A stretch of 64,000 nucleotides of DNA from G963692885 sp964658655 (GCA_964658655.1 CAZZZL010000005.1:1-64000), one strand, 5' to 3'. Counted from the first letter of the stretch, positions 1 through 8,734 are shown. Program-made: numbers and translations. Notes: generated from the sequence alone by a model not told the origin.

Positions 1-21
1 CAATCGCATGGGGGCTTCCGC

Positions 22-2469
22 ATGCGATCGTTTTTCAATCTTCGTCATGAGTGTGTCGCCGCGCTTGTCGGCGCTGCTCTTGCCCTGTCTGTTCCACCGT
101 CCATCGCGCAGCAGACCAGTGGCGGCACGAACACACCGCCAACCGGACAGGTGACGAATCCCACTGGCAAGGGCGGGACTCTTTCGACGCCACCGAGTGC
201 CGTGCCTGGCACTGCGCCGGGTACCAACGCTGCGCATGCATCCACCATGCCGGCGACGGTGCCGGCAGGCCGACCAAGCATAGGGCTCGTACTCGATGGC
301 GGAGGAGCACTTGGACTTGCACACATAGGCGTGCTGCAGTGGTTCGAAGAGCATCACGTTCCCGTTGACCGCATCACTGGCGCCAGTATGGGAGCGCTGG
401 TCGGTGGCCTGTATGCGGAGGGCCACACCGCAGATGAAGTCGCTGCCATCGCCAAGGGCAATGCACTCGACAGCGTGTTTCGTCTCGAGTCCGACTACGA
501 AGACTTAAACTACCGACGCCGGGAAGATCGACGACAGCTGCCGCAGGCTTTTCAACTCGGCCTGCGCAAAGGCGTTACGCTGCGCAATTCGCTGCTCATC
601 GATAACGGGCTCAACGCATTCCTGTCGGACGTCTTCTTTTCGACGAACTCAAGCAAACTCAACTGGAACACACTGCCGATTCCTTTCCGCTGTGTCGCGA
701 GCGATCTCACTGCTCTACAGCCGGTCGTCTATTCGACTGGGTCAATTGCGCGTGCGGTCCGCGCGTCGGTGTCCTTGCCGGGAGTGTTTCCGCCGGTGGA
801 GCAGAACGGCCATTACCTGGTCGATGGCGGCGTAATGGACAATCTCCCGACAGACATCGCGAAGGATGATTTGAAGGCTGACATCATCATTGCCGTCATA
901 CTGCCGTCACAGGACCTGACGCCCGGTGATGTGAGCAGTATTGTTGGCGTGCTGCAGCGTTCCTTCTCTGCACAGATCGCGTACAACGAAGCAAAGTCAT
1001 TGAAGCTGGCCAATCTTGTCATCGAGCCGCAAACGAAAGAGTTGACAGCGCTCGATTACGATAAGGCAGCGCATTTCATCGACACAGGCTACAAGGCAGC
1101 CGAGGGGCAGCGGGCTGCTCTTCTGAAATACGCATTGGATGACGATGCCTGGCGAGCCTATCTCGCCGACAAAGCGTCGCGTCGCATCCCGGTGCCATCC
1201 CGCTTCGATAGTGTGCGTGTGCAGGGCGGCTCACCCAGTGCCCAGGCCGTGGTGAAAGCAGCACTCGCACCACTGGCTACTCCGGGCAACAGCAGCAGCA
1301 GCGATGCCGACCTGCCCGGCAAGATCCATGCGGCACTGCAGCCCGTCATGCGTGACGGACGCTACAAAGCGAGCTACCAGATCGAGCAGACGGCTGATGG
1401 CACGAAAACAAACACTCTCGGGGCCGCACCGGAGATCCGCGGGACATCAGACACTGCGAACAGCCAGAACAATGGCAGTGATGGGCTACTCGTCCGTTTA
1501 CGCGAAGCAGGCAATGGGCCGCCCTATCTGCTCGTCGGAGCGAGTGTCACCGCAGCCAGTGGCAACGTGACACGTCAGACACTTGACCTGCGCCTGAATC
1601 AGCAGGACTTTGGCGGCTACGGCTCGGAGCTGCGCACCGATTTGCGCCTAGGATTTTTAACCGACGCGAGCACCGAATATTATCGGCTGCTTACGTCGAA
1701 CGGGTTTTACATCAAGCCTCGCGTCGAGATATTGCGGCAGCCGGTTTATCTCTACGAAAATCAGCGGCGTATCCAGGAAAGATTCCAGCAGAATGCGGGC
1801 GGCAGTATCGACCTTGGTCGAACATTTTCGTCCCGCACACAGGCCGGTGTTGAGTGGACAGACGAGAGTGTGCGTTGGGATATTACGAGCGGCAGTAACG
1901 GCCAACCATCCTATTCCGGGGACGCGCAGGCGATTCTTGCGCACTACCGTTTTGATGGACAGAATGCAGCACTCGTGTCCACCCAGGGCATGCGTTTGCA
2001 GGCATCCGCAGGCTATCTGTACAACACTGTGCTGAGTGAGAATTCGCCGGTCGCGCACCTCAGGCTGAACAGCTCTCGTCAGTTCGGTAAAGAGCTTGTT
2101 GGGGCGTCGTTCTATGCGGATAGCTACTTCCGGCACAATGTTGCGGACCCGCTGCGCTTCACCCTGGGCGGTCCGCTGAGCCTCAGCGCGTCCGATATCG
2201 ATGAGTATCGTGGCACGGACGATTATCTGGCGCGCGCGGCGGTCCTGCGGCCGATTGCGCAATTGCCAACGGCCATCGGCCAAGGGCTCTACGCTGTTTT
2301 CTCTTATGAAGGCGGGGAATTATGGTCGCGGGAGAAACCGGCTATCCTCCGGCAGGACGGCACCGTCGGGCTTCTTGCCGCGACGCCGCTCGGCGCCATC
2401 ACGCTTGGCGCATCGATCGGTGATGCCGGTCGGCGCAAAGTGTTCTTTACCTTCGGGCGACTCTTCTAA
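22..2469 (+). CDS. patatin-like phospholipase with C-terminal surface-antigen barrel
   Basis: Predicted exported lipid acyl hydrolase of the PlpD/RssA type, 815 aa. Residues 1-30 form a signal peptide, followed by a Thr/Pro/Gly-rich linker to about residue 80. The patatin domain carries the oxyanion-hole glycine run GGGALG (93-98), the nucleophile elbow GASMG with Ser122, and the DGG motif with Asp268, so the Ser/Asp dyad is intact. The C-terminal half (about 490-815) looks like a bacterial surface antigen (D15/BamA-like) beta-barrel and ends in Phe, the usual outer-membrane insertion signal. This order (signal, patatin, barrel) is that of type Vd autotransporters, although PlpD-type proteins have a POTRA between passenger and barrel that I cannot assign with certainty here. 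The gene stands alone, followed after 40 nt by a redoxin gene. Confidence 0.9.
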   Translation: MRSFFNLRHECVAALVGAALALSVPPSIAQQTSGGTNTPPTGQVTNPTGKGGTLSTPPSAVPGTAPGTNAAHASTMPATVPAGRPSIGLVLDGGGALGLAHIGVLQWFEEHHVPVDRITGASMGALVGGLYAEGHTADEVAAIAKGNALDSVFRLESDYEDLNYRRREDRRQLPQAFQLGLRKGVTLRNSLLIDNGLNAFLSDVFFSTNSSKLNWNTLPIPFRCVASDLTALQPVVYSTGSIARAVRASVSLPGVFPPVEQNGHYLVDGGVMDNLPTDIAKDDLKADIIIAVILPSQDLTPGDVSSIVGVLQRSFSAQIAYNEAKSLKLANLVIEPQTKELTALDYDKAAHFIDTGYKAAEGQRAALLKYALDDDAWRAYLADKASRRIPVPSRFDSVRVQGGSPSAQAVVKAALAPLATPGNSSSSDADLPGKIHAALQPVMRDGRYKASYQIEQTADGTKTNTLGAAPEIRGTSDTANSQNNGSDGLLVRLREAGNGPPYLLVGASVTAASGNVTRQTLDLRLNQQDFGGYGSELRTDLRLGFLTDASTEYYRLLTSNGFYIKPRVEILRQPVYLYENQRRIQERFQQNAGGSIDLGRTFSSRTQAGVEWTDESVRWDITSGSNGQPSYSGDAQAILAHYRFDGQNAALVSTQGMRLQASAGYLYNTVLSENSPVAHLRLNSSRQFGKELVGASFYADSYFRHNVADPLRFTLGGPLSLSASDIDEYRGTDDYLARAAVLRPIAQLPTAIGQGLYAVFSYEGGELWSREKPAILRQDGTVGLLAATPLGAITLGASIGDAGRRKVFFTFGRLF

Positions 2470-2509
2470 AACCGTCTTTCGCCTAAACTTGTTACAGGGA
2501 GATCCAACC

Positions 2510-3076
2510 ATGGCGCGCACTGAATCTGCAATGCTTCCTCTTGGCACTGAAGCCCCCGACTTCCACCTGACAGACGTGGTCTCAGGACGCATCCTGTCCC
2601 TCGCGGATTTCAAACAGAAGCATGGCCTGCTGGTCATGTTCATCTGCCGCCACTGCCCCTTCGTCAAGCATCTGGAAAATGCTATTGCCGCGCTCGGCCA
2701 TGATTACGCCGCGAGCACGCTCGGCATCGTCGCCATCAGCAGCAATGACGCTGTCGCCCACCCAACCGACGCGCCAGAAAGCCTGGCCGAGCAGGCTCGC
2801 GAAAAAGGCTTTTCATTCGCCTATCTCTACGATGAAACGCAGGAAGTCGCGCGCGCCTACGACGCCACCTGCACGCCGGACTTTTTCCTCTTTGATAAAA
2901 ATCGCAAGCTTGTGTACCGCGGCCAGTTCGATGGCAGCAGGCCAGGCAATGATGTGCCTGTGAATGGTGTCGACTTGCGAAATGCTATCAAGCATCTGCT
3001 GGCCGGCGAACCAGTCTCCGAGCAACAGATCCCCAGCCTTGGCTGCAATATTAAATGGGCGACCGCACGGGCGTAG
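2510..3076 (+). CDS. thioredoxin-family redoxin (AhpC/TSA-like)
   Basis: Predicted cytoplasmic thiol-disulfide or peroxide-handling protein of 188 aa with a thioredoxin fold. The opening segment APDFHL (15-20) is the typical AhpC/TSA entry strand. The active site is CRHC (46-49) followed by P-F-V-K-H, a layout seen in the 'thioredoxin family protein' group with CxHC sites. The reading frame is open further upstream, but the start at 2510 is chosen because a purine-rich ribosome site (ggaga, 2498-2502) precedes it and the protein then begins just before the fold. The upstream patatin gene ends 40 nt earlier, so co-transcription is possible. The exact substrate cannot be told from sequence. Confidence 0.85.
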   Translation: MARTESAMLPLGTEAPDFHLTDVVSGRILSLADFKQKHGLLVMFICRHCPFVKHLENAIAALGHDYAASTLGIVAISSNDAVAHPTDAPESLAEQAREKGFSFAYLYDETQEVARAYDATCTPDFFLFDKNRKLVYRGQFDGSRPGNDVPVNGVDLRNAIKHLLAGEPVSEQQIPSLGCNIKWATARA

Positions 3077-3131
3077 GCGCCGTTGGCGCGGATGCTTCCT
3101 TTGGTCGCACGTGGTCGCGACTTCATGACAA

Positions 3132-3240
3132 TTTCATCCTGAGCGATGAGGAGCGAAGTGAAAGGGCCTGCGTTTTCCTACATGCCAATGAGCTCAAATA
3201 GTCATTTCGACTGAAGCGCAGGGTAGTGAAGAGACCTGCA
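3132..3240. repeat. two units of a dispersed 'cctgagcga...cctgcat' intergenic repeat
   Basis: Two degenerate units lie between the redoxin and ABC genes. The first (3132-3179) reads tttcatcctgagcga, then gagcgaagtgaa, then gggcctgcgttttcc. The second (3201-3240) reads gtcatttcgactgaagcg, then gtagtgaagagacctgcat. A third relative lies at 50449-50490 (gtcattccgaccgagcg, aagcggagggatctgcat). The shared order is TCAT-TYCGA/CCTGA-GCGAAG-GR-YCTGC. They are non-coding and do not form a strong terminator. Confidence 0.65.
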
Positions 3241-3254
3241 TATGAGATCGCACT

Positions 3255-4169
3255 ATGATGATGTGCATGAGCGCACTTCTCGAAATTGAAAAGCTGACGA
3301 TTCGCTTTCGCGGACAGCCCGTCGTACACGATTTAAGTCTATCGATCGCGGCTGGCGAAGTGCTTGGTCTCGTGGGTGAATCCGGCTCCGGCAAATCGGT
3401 CACATCGCTGGCGATTCTCGGATTACTGGATGCCGCGGCTCAGACGAGCGGCGCCATTCGTTTTTCCGGAACAGACTTGCTGGCCCAGACATCGGCCGTG
3501 CTCCGCACCTACCGCGGCAAACGCATCGCGATGATTTTTCAGGAGCCGATGACATCGCTCAATCCGGTCATGTCCATTGGGCGGCAGATCGCTGAAGCGG
3601 TCGAAGTTCACCAGCCATCCCTCGACCGCAAACAGGTACGCGCGGCAGTCATCGCCGCGCTTGAGTCTGTCGCATTGCCGAATGCTGCGAAGCGCTACGA
3701 CGATTATCCGCACCAGTTTTCCGGTGGGCAGCGGCAGCGCATTCTCATCGCGATGGCCATCGTCAACAAACCCGAACTGCTGATTGCGGATGAGCCGACA
3801 ACCGCGCTCGATGTGACCGTGCAGGCACAGATTCTTGACCTGCTGCGCAGCCTGCGCGAGCAGTATCAACTGGCCATGCTGTTCATCTCGCATGATCTTG
3901 CAGTGGTCGGCGAAGTGGCCGATCGCGTTGCCGTGATGCGGAACGGACTGCTGCTGGAAGAGGGCACGCGCGCCGCAATCTTCGGGGCGCCGCAGCATCC
4001 GTACACGCGAAGCCTGATGGGCGCAGTGCCAACGCTTGCGACCGACCGCACGAAACCGCTGGCGACGCTGCCACGCAATGCTGAACTGAACGCCGGCGAA
4101 CTGATCTCCGTCGCGCGTGGCCACCTGGTGCGCATGACGTCGACTCCTGCGCATACAAGTGGAAGCTGA
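3255..4169 (+). CDS. oligopeptide/dipeptide-type ABC transporter ATP-binding protein
   Basis: ATPase subunit of the DppD/OppD class, 304 aa. All nucleotide-binding motifs are present: Walker A GESGSGKS (41-48), Q-loop in IFQEPMTSL (94-102), signature SGGQRQ (156-161), Walker B LLIADE (175-180) and the switch His in ISHD (H213). The C-terminus has the HPYT(R/K)SL block typical of the oligopeptide-transporter C-terminal domain, but then runs out in a short unconserved tail, so the domain is abbreviated. Two candidate starts exist (3255 and 3267) and neither has a strong ribosome site. No permease or binding-protein gene lies nearby, so the subunit must pair with membrane components encoded elsewhere. 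The transported substrate is unknown. Confidence 0.88.
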   Translation: MMMCMSALLEIEKLTIRFRGQPVVHDLSLSIAAGEVLGLVGESGSGKSVTSLAILGLLDAAAQTSGAIRFSGTDLLAQTSAVLRTYRGKRIAMIFQEPMTSLNPVMSIGRQIAEAVEVHQPSLDRKQVRAAVIAALESVALPNAAKRYDDYPHQFSGGQRQRILIAMAIVNKPELLIADEPTTALDVTVQAQILDLLRSLREQYQLAMLFISHDLAVVGEVADRVAVMRNGLLLEEGTRAAIFGAPQHPYTRSLMGAVPTLATDRTKPLATLPRNAELNAGELISVARGHLVRMTSTPAHTSGS

Positions 4170-4201
4170 TAATCTGGGCGTTCCGCATTCTTCAGGCCCT
4201 T

Positions 4202-4966
4202 ATGCGCGCACTTATCCTCTCGGACATTCACGCGAATCTCGAAGCGCTTGACGCCGTGCTTCATGCTGCTCCGATCCACGATGTCGTGTGGAACCTTGGG
4301 GACAACGTCGGTTACGGCGCGTGTCCTAATGAGGTGATCGATCGCATCAGCGGACTGGGAACGACGTTTGTGCGCGGCAATCATGACCGCGCCTGCTCGG
4401 GGCTTGCGTCGCTTGATGACTTTAATCCTGTGGCCGCTCGTGCCGCGCGGTGGACACAGCGTACGCTCACGCCGGAACACACGCTGTGGCTGCGCCAGTT
4501 GGCGCGGGGGCCGATCAAGCCACATGGCGAGGCGGTGAGCTGCATGCACGGGTCTGCCATCGATGAGGATGAATACCTCGTGACCGTGCGCGATGCATGG
4601 CGGCCATTGAAGGACGCTGTCACGCATCTCAACTTCTTCGGCCACACCCATGTGCAGGGCGGTTTCGCGACCAATGACGAAGAGTGGTTCAGACTGGCGC
4701 CGGTATACGACACAGCGGATGATGCAGAAGAGTTTGAGTTGCGATTGAGCAGCGGGGCGCGCTACCTGGTGAATCCCGGATCGGTGGGTCAGCCGCGCGA
4801 CGGCGACTGGCGCGCGGCCTTCGCAATCCTGGACGACGCGCCGGATTGCGGTGCCGGTCGCCTGCATTTTTACCGGGTGCCTTACGATGTTCGGTCGGCC
4901 CAGCAGCGCATCCTTGACGCCGGCCTGCCGGACAGGCTGGCAGCACGGTTGCGGGAGGGACGCTAG
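4202..4966 (+). CDS. calcineurin-like metallophosphoesterase (YfcE/ApaH-like)
   Basis: Two-metal phosphoesterase of 254 aa. The ordered metal-binding blocks are D-I-H (8-10), G-D-N (33-35), G-N-H-D (59-62), M-H-G (H117) and G-H-T-H (147-150), so the active site appears complete. The family includes YfcE-type phosphodiesterases and PrpE/ApaH-type nucleotide phosphatases; the WNLGDNVGYG segment recalls the latter group. No signal peptide is present, so it is cytoplasmic. It starts 32 nt after the ABC ATPase gene on the same strand, and a shared transcript is likely. The substrate cannot be inferred. Confidence 0.85.
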   Translation: MRALILSDIHANLEALDAVLHAAPIHDVVWNLGDNVGYGACPNEVIDRISGLGTTFVRGNHDRACSGLASLDDFNPVAARAARWTQRTLTPEHTLWLRQLARGPIKPHGEAVSCMHGSAIDEDEYLVTVRDAWRPLKDAVTHLNFFGHTHVQGGFATNDEEWFRLAPVYDTADDAEEFELRLSSGARYLVNPGSVGQPRDGDWRAAFAILDDAPDCGAGRLHFYRVPYDVRSAQQRILDAGLPDRLAARLREGR

Positions 4967-4967
4967 G

Positions 4968-6005
4968 CTAAGCGGTCTTCATTACCTGCACAGCGAATCG
5001 CTCCATCTCTTCCAGTTGCGGACTTGACTGCAGCAAAACAAGATCGACGCCGGCCGCCGCAAACTCTTCCAGCCGCTCACTCACGTGCTCCGGTGTGCCA
5101 ACAAGTCCTGCTCGCAGGCCGCGGTTAGATACCGAGTAATCTTCGAGCGACACTTTCTGATCGAGCTTTGAACCGGAAATCCATTGCTGATAGTTCGCAT
5201 AGCCGCGTGCCGATTGCTGCACGTCGGTGATGCGCGCAACCTCGCGCTGTGCCTCTGCCTCAGTGTCGCGAACGATTGCGTAAGCGGCGAATCCGAAGAC
5301 CATGGGCGGCAGGCCAAGCTTCTCGCGGCGCTCGCGCATATCTGCAACCTTTTTTGCTACGTTTTCCGGAGGGTCGCCGTGCATCAGATAGGCATCGCAC
5401 TTGGCGGCGATCAGATTCTTTGCGGTCTCACTCTCGCCGCCGGCGTAAAGGGTCGGACGCGGCTTGCTGACAGGCTTGGGTGAAAGCACGTTGTCAGCGA
5501 CTTTATAGTACTGGCCGTCATACGAAAAGTGCTGCTGCTTCCAACAGCCATCGATGACATCGAGCCATTCCGAAGTACGCGCGTAGCGGTCGTCATGCTG
5601 ATCAAAGGCTATGCCGTACTTGGTGGCTTCGTCGGCCCACCAGCTCGATACGACATTGAGTGTGAGCCGGCCATTGGAGATGTGGTCGATGTTCGCGGCC
5701 TGTTTTGCGAGTAGCGCCGGGTTATGAAACGTAGGCCGGACCGCGACCATGATCTCCAGTTTCTCCGTTACCGCAGCGAGTGCAGCCGCAGTCGACCAGG
5801 CATCGAGCGAGGGCGCTTCAACGCCCTTGATGTCGTTGAGATTTAACTCTGCGATCAGCGAGAGATCGTAGCCTAGCTGCTCTGCGCGCTGCGTCAGGCG
5901 CTTTGCGTACTCCCAGCTCGTCTCCATGTTTTCGTCTTCGACATTGCGCAGCCAGCCGCCAAAGACGGGCATCCAGAACCCATAACGCATCGTCTTCACT
6001 GCCAT
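4968..6005 (-). CDS. LLM-class flavin-dependent monooxygenase (SsuD-like)
   Basis: Luciferase-like F420/FMN-dependent oxidoreductase of 345 aa. It begins with the RYGFWMPVFGGW strand of the (beta/alpha)8 luciferase fold, carries ERAEQLGYD-type helix 1 features (RAEQLGYDLSLIAE), and the phosphate-binding GRLTLNVVSSWW segment typical of alkanesulfonate and dimethyl-sulfone monooxygenases (SsuD/SfnG group). The start codon directly abuts the stop codon of the upstream ATP-grasp gene (TAG followed by ATG), which indicates a two-gene operon. The sulfonate role is only the best-known activity of the family. Pairing with an ATP-grasp ligase suggests a biosynthetic or peptide-modifying function instead. 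Confidence 0.85.
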   Translation of the reverse strand: MAVKTMRYGFWMPVFGGWLRNVEDENMETSWEYAKRLTQRAEQLGYDLSLIAELNLNDIKGVEAPSLDAWSTAAALAAVTEKLEIMVAVRPTFHNPALLAKQAANIDHISNGRLTLNVVSSWWADEATKYGIAFDQHDDRYARTSEWLDVIDGCWKQQHFSYDGQYYKVADNVLSPKPVSKPRPTLYAGGESETAKNLIAAKCDAYLMHGDPPENVAKKVADMRERREKLGLPPMVFGFAAYAIVRDTEAEAQREVARITDVQQSARGYANYQQWISGSKLDQKVSLEDYSVSNRGLRAGLVGTPEHVSERLEEFAAAGVDLVLLQSSPQLEEMERFAVQVMKTA

Positions 6006-7019
6006 CTAGCTGAGCCCGTGCGTAGCCAGTGCAGGCTCGTGCTCAAGATGCGTTGAGCCACGATCTGCTTCAACTTCAAGCCAGTCGACCAGCTTGACGA
6101 AGGGATCGAAGCCAAGCAGACCGGGGCCGTCTGAAACAAAATTCGAAAGCGCGTTGATGTCGTAATAGAGTCGCTGCCCATCGCGCGCATCAGTAATGTA
6201 TTCCACGCCGCCAATATCAATGCCGGCATGTTGCATGATGCGTTCGACGTCGGCGATGACTTCCGCGGGCGGCGTGAATGCCTCGATCGACAAACCTTTT
6301 TTCGCCGCATCGATCACGCAGGACGCCTGGCTCGCGGCGAGGTCTGCCGTCGGGGTGCGGCAGATATCAGCGGGACACAGGTCGAAGGTCTCACCGGTGA
6401 TGTGCACCTTGATGGCGTAGAGGAATTTTCCGTTGAGCACTTCGACGCGAACGATGTGCGATTCATGCGCGGGGATAAATTCCTGTACGAGCGCAGTCGA
6501 ATCGAGTCCAAAGGCAAGCTCGTTGCGATCCGCGGTGATGGTCAGTTCTTCTGGCGTATTGAAGCGGGTGACACCAGCTCCACTGCCGCCGATGTTTGGC
6601 TTCACGACAACGGGCCATCGCAAACCTTCCGTTGCCGCCAGTGCCTGCGAGGCGCGATGAATCGACCGCGCGCGCGGATACGCAAGTCCAAGCTCTTCAA
6701 GCAGGGACAGCTGCGCAGCTTTCGATAGCTCGGTGCGGAACGCCTTCATGCCGTTGATCACGCGGACACCGCGGCGCTCGAGATGGTCGAGAAAGCCGAG
6801 CGTGTAGAAGATCGTGTCGCCGTGACCGCGGTTCCATGCCGACGGGCTCATGCGATTGAACACCAGCGAATACTGCTGCTCAGTATGCTCTTCGGGCGAG
6901 AAAGAATGCTCGACCGCATGCAGCTTCACATAAGGAACACCGCGACGCTCCAGTTCAGCAAAAAGCGGCTTGAACCAGTTCGGCTGCTCGTAGTAGATGG
7001 CAATGGGAAGATGGCTCAT
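6006..7019 (-). CDS. ATP-grasp ligase, RimK/glutathione-synthetase-like
   Basis: Predicted carboxylate-amine/thiol ligase of 337 aa. An N-terminal pre-ATP-grasp domain (about 1-105) precedes the ATP-grasp fold. VVVKPNIGGSGAGV (about 137-150) gives the Lys and glycine-rich loop that cover ATP, ALVQEFI is the adenine-contacting strand, and YYDINALSNFV near the C-terminus supplies the metal-binding acidic/Asn pair. The family couples ATP-dependent acyl-phosphate formation to amide-bond formation on amino acids, peptides or carrier proteins. It is the first gene of an operon with an LLM flavin monooxygenase and is divergent from the brnT/brnA remnant (30 nt apart). The acceptor substrate is not identifiable. 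Confidence 0.82.
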   Translation of the reverse strand: MSHLPIAIYYEQPNWFKPLFAELERRGVPYVKLHAVEHSFSPEEHTEQQYSLVFNRMSPSAWNRGHGDTIFYTLGFLDHLERRGVRVINGMKAFRTELSKAAQLSLLEELGLAYPRARSIHRASQALAATEGLRWPVVVKPNIGGSGAGVTRFNTPEELTITADRNELAFGLDSTALVQEFIPAHESHIVRVEVLNGKFLYAIKVHITGETFDLCPADICRTPTADLAASQASCVIDAAKKGLSIEAFTPPAEVIADVERIMQHAGIDIGGVEYITDARDGQRLYYDINALSNFVSDGPGLLGFDPFVKLVDWLEVEADRGSTHLEHEPALATHGLS

Positions 7020-7049
7020 AACTGATTCGATGCTACCGCAATTGGGCCG

Positions 7050-7295
7050 ATGAAACTACACAGGTGTAACTACAGAACGCAGCGAGTGTTTCCGACGATC
7101 CATCCGCCACCACCTTCAAAGCGCATCGTGAGTGGAGAGCAGCGCTGGCAGACGTTCGGGATGTTCGATGTGCAGCTTCTGATGGTGGCTCACGCGATCC
7201 ATGTGCATGAAGAAGACGAATACATTCGAATCAGTTCAGCCCGGCGAGCGAACGAAATGGAGAGGAGGCGCCATGAAATCCAAACCGAGCAGTGA
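7050..7295 (+). pseudogene. brnT: decayed BrnT-like toxin (frameshifted remnant)
   Basis: The downstream part reads as the BrnT C-terminal core: GEQRWQTFGM, then a strand ending LMVAHA, then EYIRISSARRANEMERRR, which matches the family's '(R)ISAR.A...ER' ending. The N-terminal strands are missing from this frame. In the frame two bases offset, 7076-7117 reads N-A-A-S-V-S-D-D-P-S-A-T-T-F, which fits the expected 'AA.VF.DP.A..F' block, and an in-frame stop (7067-7069) lies just before it. A frameshift around 7115-7130 plus upstream decay therefore best explains the locus. The product is probably non-functional. The alternative, a short divergent toxin starting at 7050, is less likely. Confidence 0.6.
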
Positions 7296-7518
7296 GATAG
7301 CTCTTCCCCCGGGCGCGCCGAAAGGGTTCATTGCTCGACGGGTTTCAGGCACTCCACTTACAGCTGAACAGAAACGGAGAGCGCGTGAGCTGGCCGCCAT
7401 GCCGGATGAAAGCATTGATCTCTCCGACATCCCAGAATGGACGGAAGAGATGTGGAAGAACGCGGTGCGTATGACAAAGAAGACTGCTTGCTCACTCTCG
7501 CCTAGAAAAGCAAATTAG
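7273..7518 (+). CDS. brnA: BrnA-like antitoxin (CopG/BrnA family)
   Basis: Small protein of 81 aa with the BrnA hallmark segment DESIDLSDIPEWTEEMWKNA near the C-terminus (usual form 'D..ID.SDIPE...E.WKNA'). The start at 7273 is chosen because a strong ribosome site (gaggagg, 7262-7268) sits just upstream. The frame is open further back, but that part overlaps the toxin remnant. It overlaps the brnT remnant by 23 nt, as expected for the type II brnTA operon, in which BrnA binds the operator and neutralises BrnT ribonuclease. Its 3' end overlaps the convergent ruvB gene by 17 nt. With the toxin decayed it may survive as an orphan antitoxin or regulator. Confidence 0.72.
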   Translation: MKSKPSSEIALPPGAPKGFIARRVSGTPLTAEQKRRARELAAMPDESIDLSDIPEWTEEMWKNAVRMTKKTACSLSPRKAN

Positions 7519-8548
7519 CCTTCCGCGGCATGGGTAGATTGAAATGCTCATACGCTAATCGCGTCGCCACTCGTCCCCTTGGCGTGCGATCAAGGAAACC
7601 AATCTGGATCAGAAACGGCTCATACACTTCCTCGAGCGCATCTTCCTCTTCAGCTAACGTCGCAGCCAGAGTATTCAGCCCGACCGGGCCGCCGTCATAC
7701 TTTTCGATGATCGTCAGTAATAGCCGGCGATCGAGTTCATCGAACCCATGCGCATCCACTTCAAGCAGTTGCAGGGCGGCCTTCGCAGTGGCGTGGTCAA
7801 TGACGCCGGTCCCGCGCACCTGCGCGTAATCGCGAACGCGGCGCAGCAGCCGGTTGGCAATACGCGGCGTGCCACGCGAGCGAAGCGCGATTTCCGATGC
7901 GCCGTCGTGATCGATCGGCACGCCGAGCACTTCAGCCGAGCGTTCGACGACGAAGCGCAGCTGCTCCTCGGTATAAAACTCCAGGCGCAAAAGGATGCCG
8001 AAGCGTGAACGCAGTGGCGACGACAGCAGGCCGGGTCGGGTGGTTGCGGCGACAAACGTGAATGGCTTGATGTCCATCACGTGCGTGCGCGCGGCAGGCC
8101 CCTGGCCGATGATGATGTCCAGCTTGTAGTCCTCGAGCGCCGTGTAGAGCTTCTCTTCAAGCACTGGCTGCAGGCGATGGATCTCGTCGAGGAAAAGCAC
8201 CTGCCGCTCGCGCAGGTTGGTGAGGATCGCGGTCAGGTCGCCCTGGATCTGCAGGGCCGGCCCTGACGTCTGTTGAAAGCCGACATCCAGTTCATTGGCG
8301 ATGATGCTGGCGAGCGTGGTCTTGCCGAGGCCCGGAGGTCCGAAGAGCAGGACATGATCCAGCGCCTCGCCTCGGGATTTTGCGGCTTCGAGCGCGATGG
8401 CCAGCTGTTCCTTCGCCTTCGGCTGCCCGATAAATTCCGACAGCAGCCGCGGCCGAAGCTTCAACTCAAAGCCGCTATCTTCCTCTGCGCGTGTCGCAGA
8501 GACCAGCCGTTCCGGATTGTTGTCGAATGGGGAGACTGGTTTCGCCAT
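7502..8548 (-). CDS. ruvB: Holliday junction branch migration ATPase RuvB
   Basis: AAA+ motor of the RuvAB complex that drives branch migration of Holliday junctions during recombination and repair, 348 aa. The N-terminal PRLLSEFIGQPKAKEQL segment, Walker A GPPGLGKTT, Walker B LFLDEIHRL, sensor I AATTRPGLLSSPLRSRFG and the C-terminal winged-helix segment with TPRGRVAT all match the family at near-usual length. No ruvA or ruvC lies next to it in the window. It is convergent with the brnA antitoxin gene and overlaps it by 17 nt. Confidence 0.97.
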   Translation of the reverse strand: MAKPVSPFDNNPERLVSATRAEEDSGFELKLRPRLLSEFIGQPKAKEQLAIALEAAKSRGEALDHVLLFGPPGLGKTTLASIIANELDVGFQQTSGPALQIQGDLTAILTNLRERQVLFLDEIHRLQPVLEEKLYTALEDYKLDIIIGQGPAARTHVMDIKPFTFVAATTRPGLLSSPLRSRFGILLRLEFYTEEQLRFVVERSAEVLGVPIDHDGASEIALRSRGTPRIANRLLRRVRDYAQVRGTGVIDHATAKAALQLLEVDAHGFDELDRRLLLTIIEKYDGGPVGLNTLAATLAEEEDALEEVYEPFLIQIGFLDRTPRGRVATRLAYEHFNLPMPRKANLLF

Positions 8549-8684
8549 CTAGCGCAAATTTCCTGATGCTGTGGTGTTTTGGCTGGATCCTAGTTGGTCT
8601 TTTCCTGGCGAAAAGACCAGCGATCATCGTCTTTTCGCTCTACACCTTCAGGAAAATTACTCTATGCCGAAGTCTACATCGAGC

Positions 8685-8722
8685 AAAAGAAAACCGGCGA
8701 GAACTGCCTCCCCGCCGGTCCT
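8685..8722 (-). terminator. rho-independent terminator after the pseudokinase-SPOR gene
   Basis: On the minus strand a perfect 7-bp stem ACCGGCG/CGCCGGT (8693-8719 on the plus coordinates) is followed directly by a T-rich tract (TTTTCTTTT). It lies 16 nt beyond the stop codon of the gene ending at 8735 and separates it from ruvB. A second perfect hairpin, TGGTCTTTT/AAAAGACCA with a 7-nt loop, lies at 8595-8619 close to the ruvB 5' end. Confidence 0.75.
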
Positions 8723-8734
8723 GTCAGCTTCAAC

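Noticed and set aside
22..2469. Several long antisense frames within the patatin gene (for example 1657-2283 on the minus strand)
   Set aside because: They are shadows of the high-GC coding frame, with no ribosome site and Arg-rich, non-family sequence.
8595..8619. Perfect hairpin TGGTCTTTT/AAAAGACCA as a separate terminator
   Set aside because: No T tract follows outside the stem and a better terminator lies closer to the gene end; it may instead be a ruvB leader structure.
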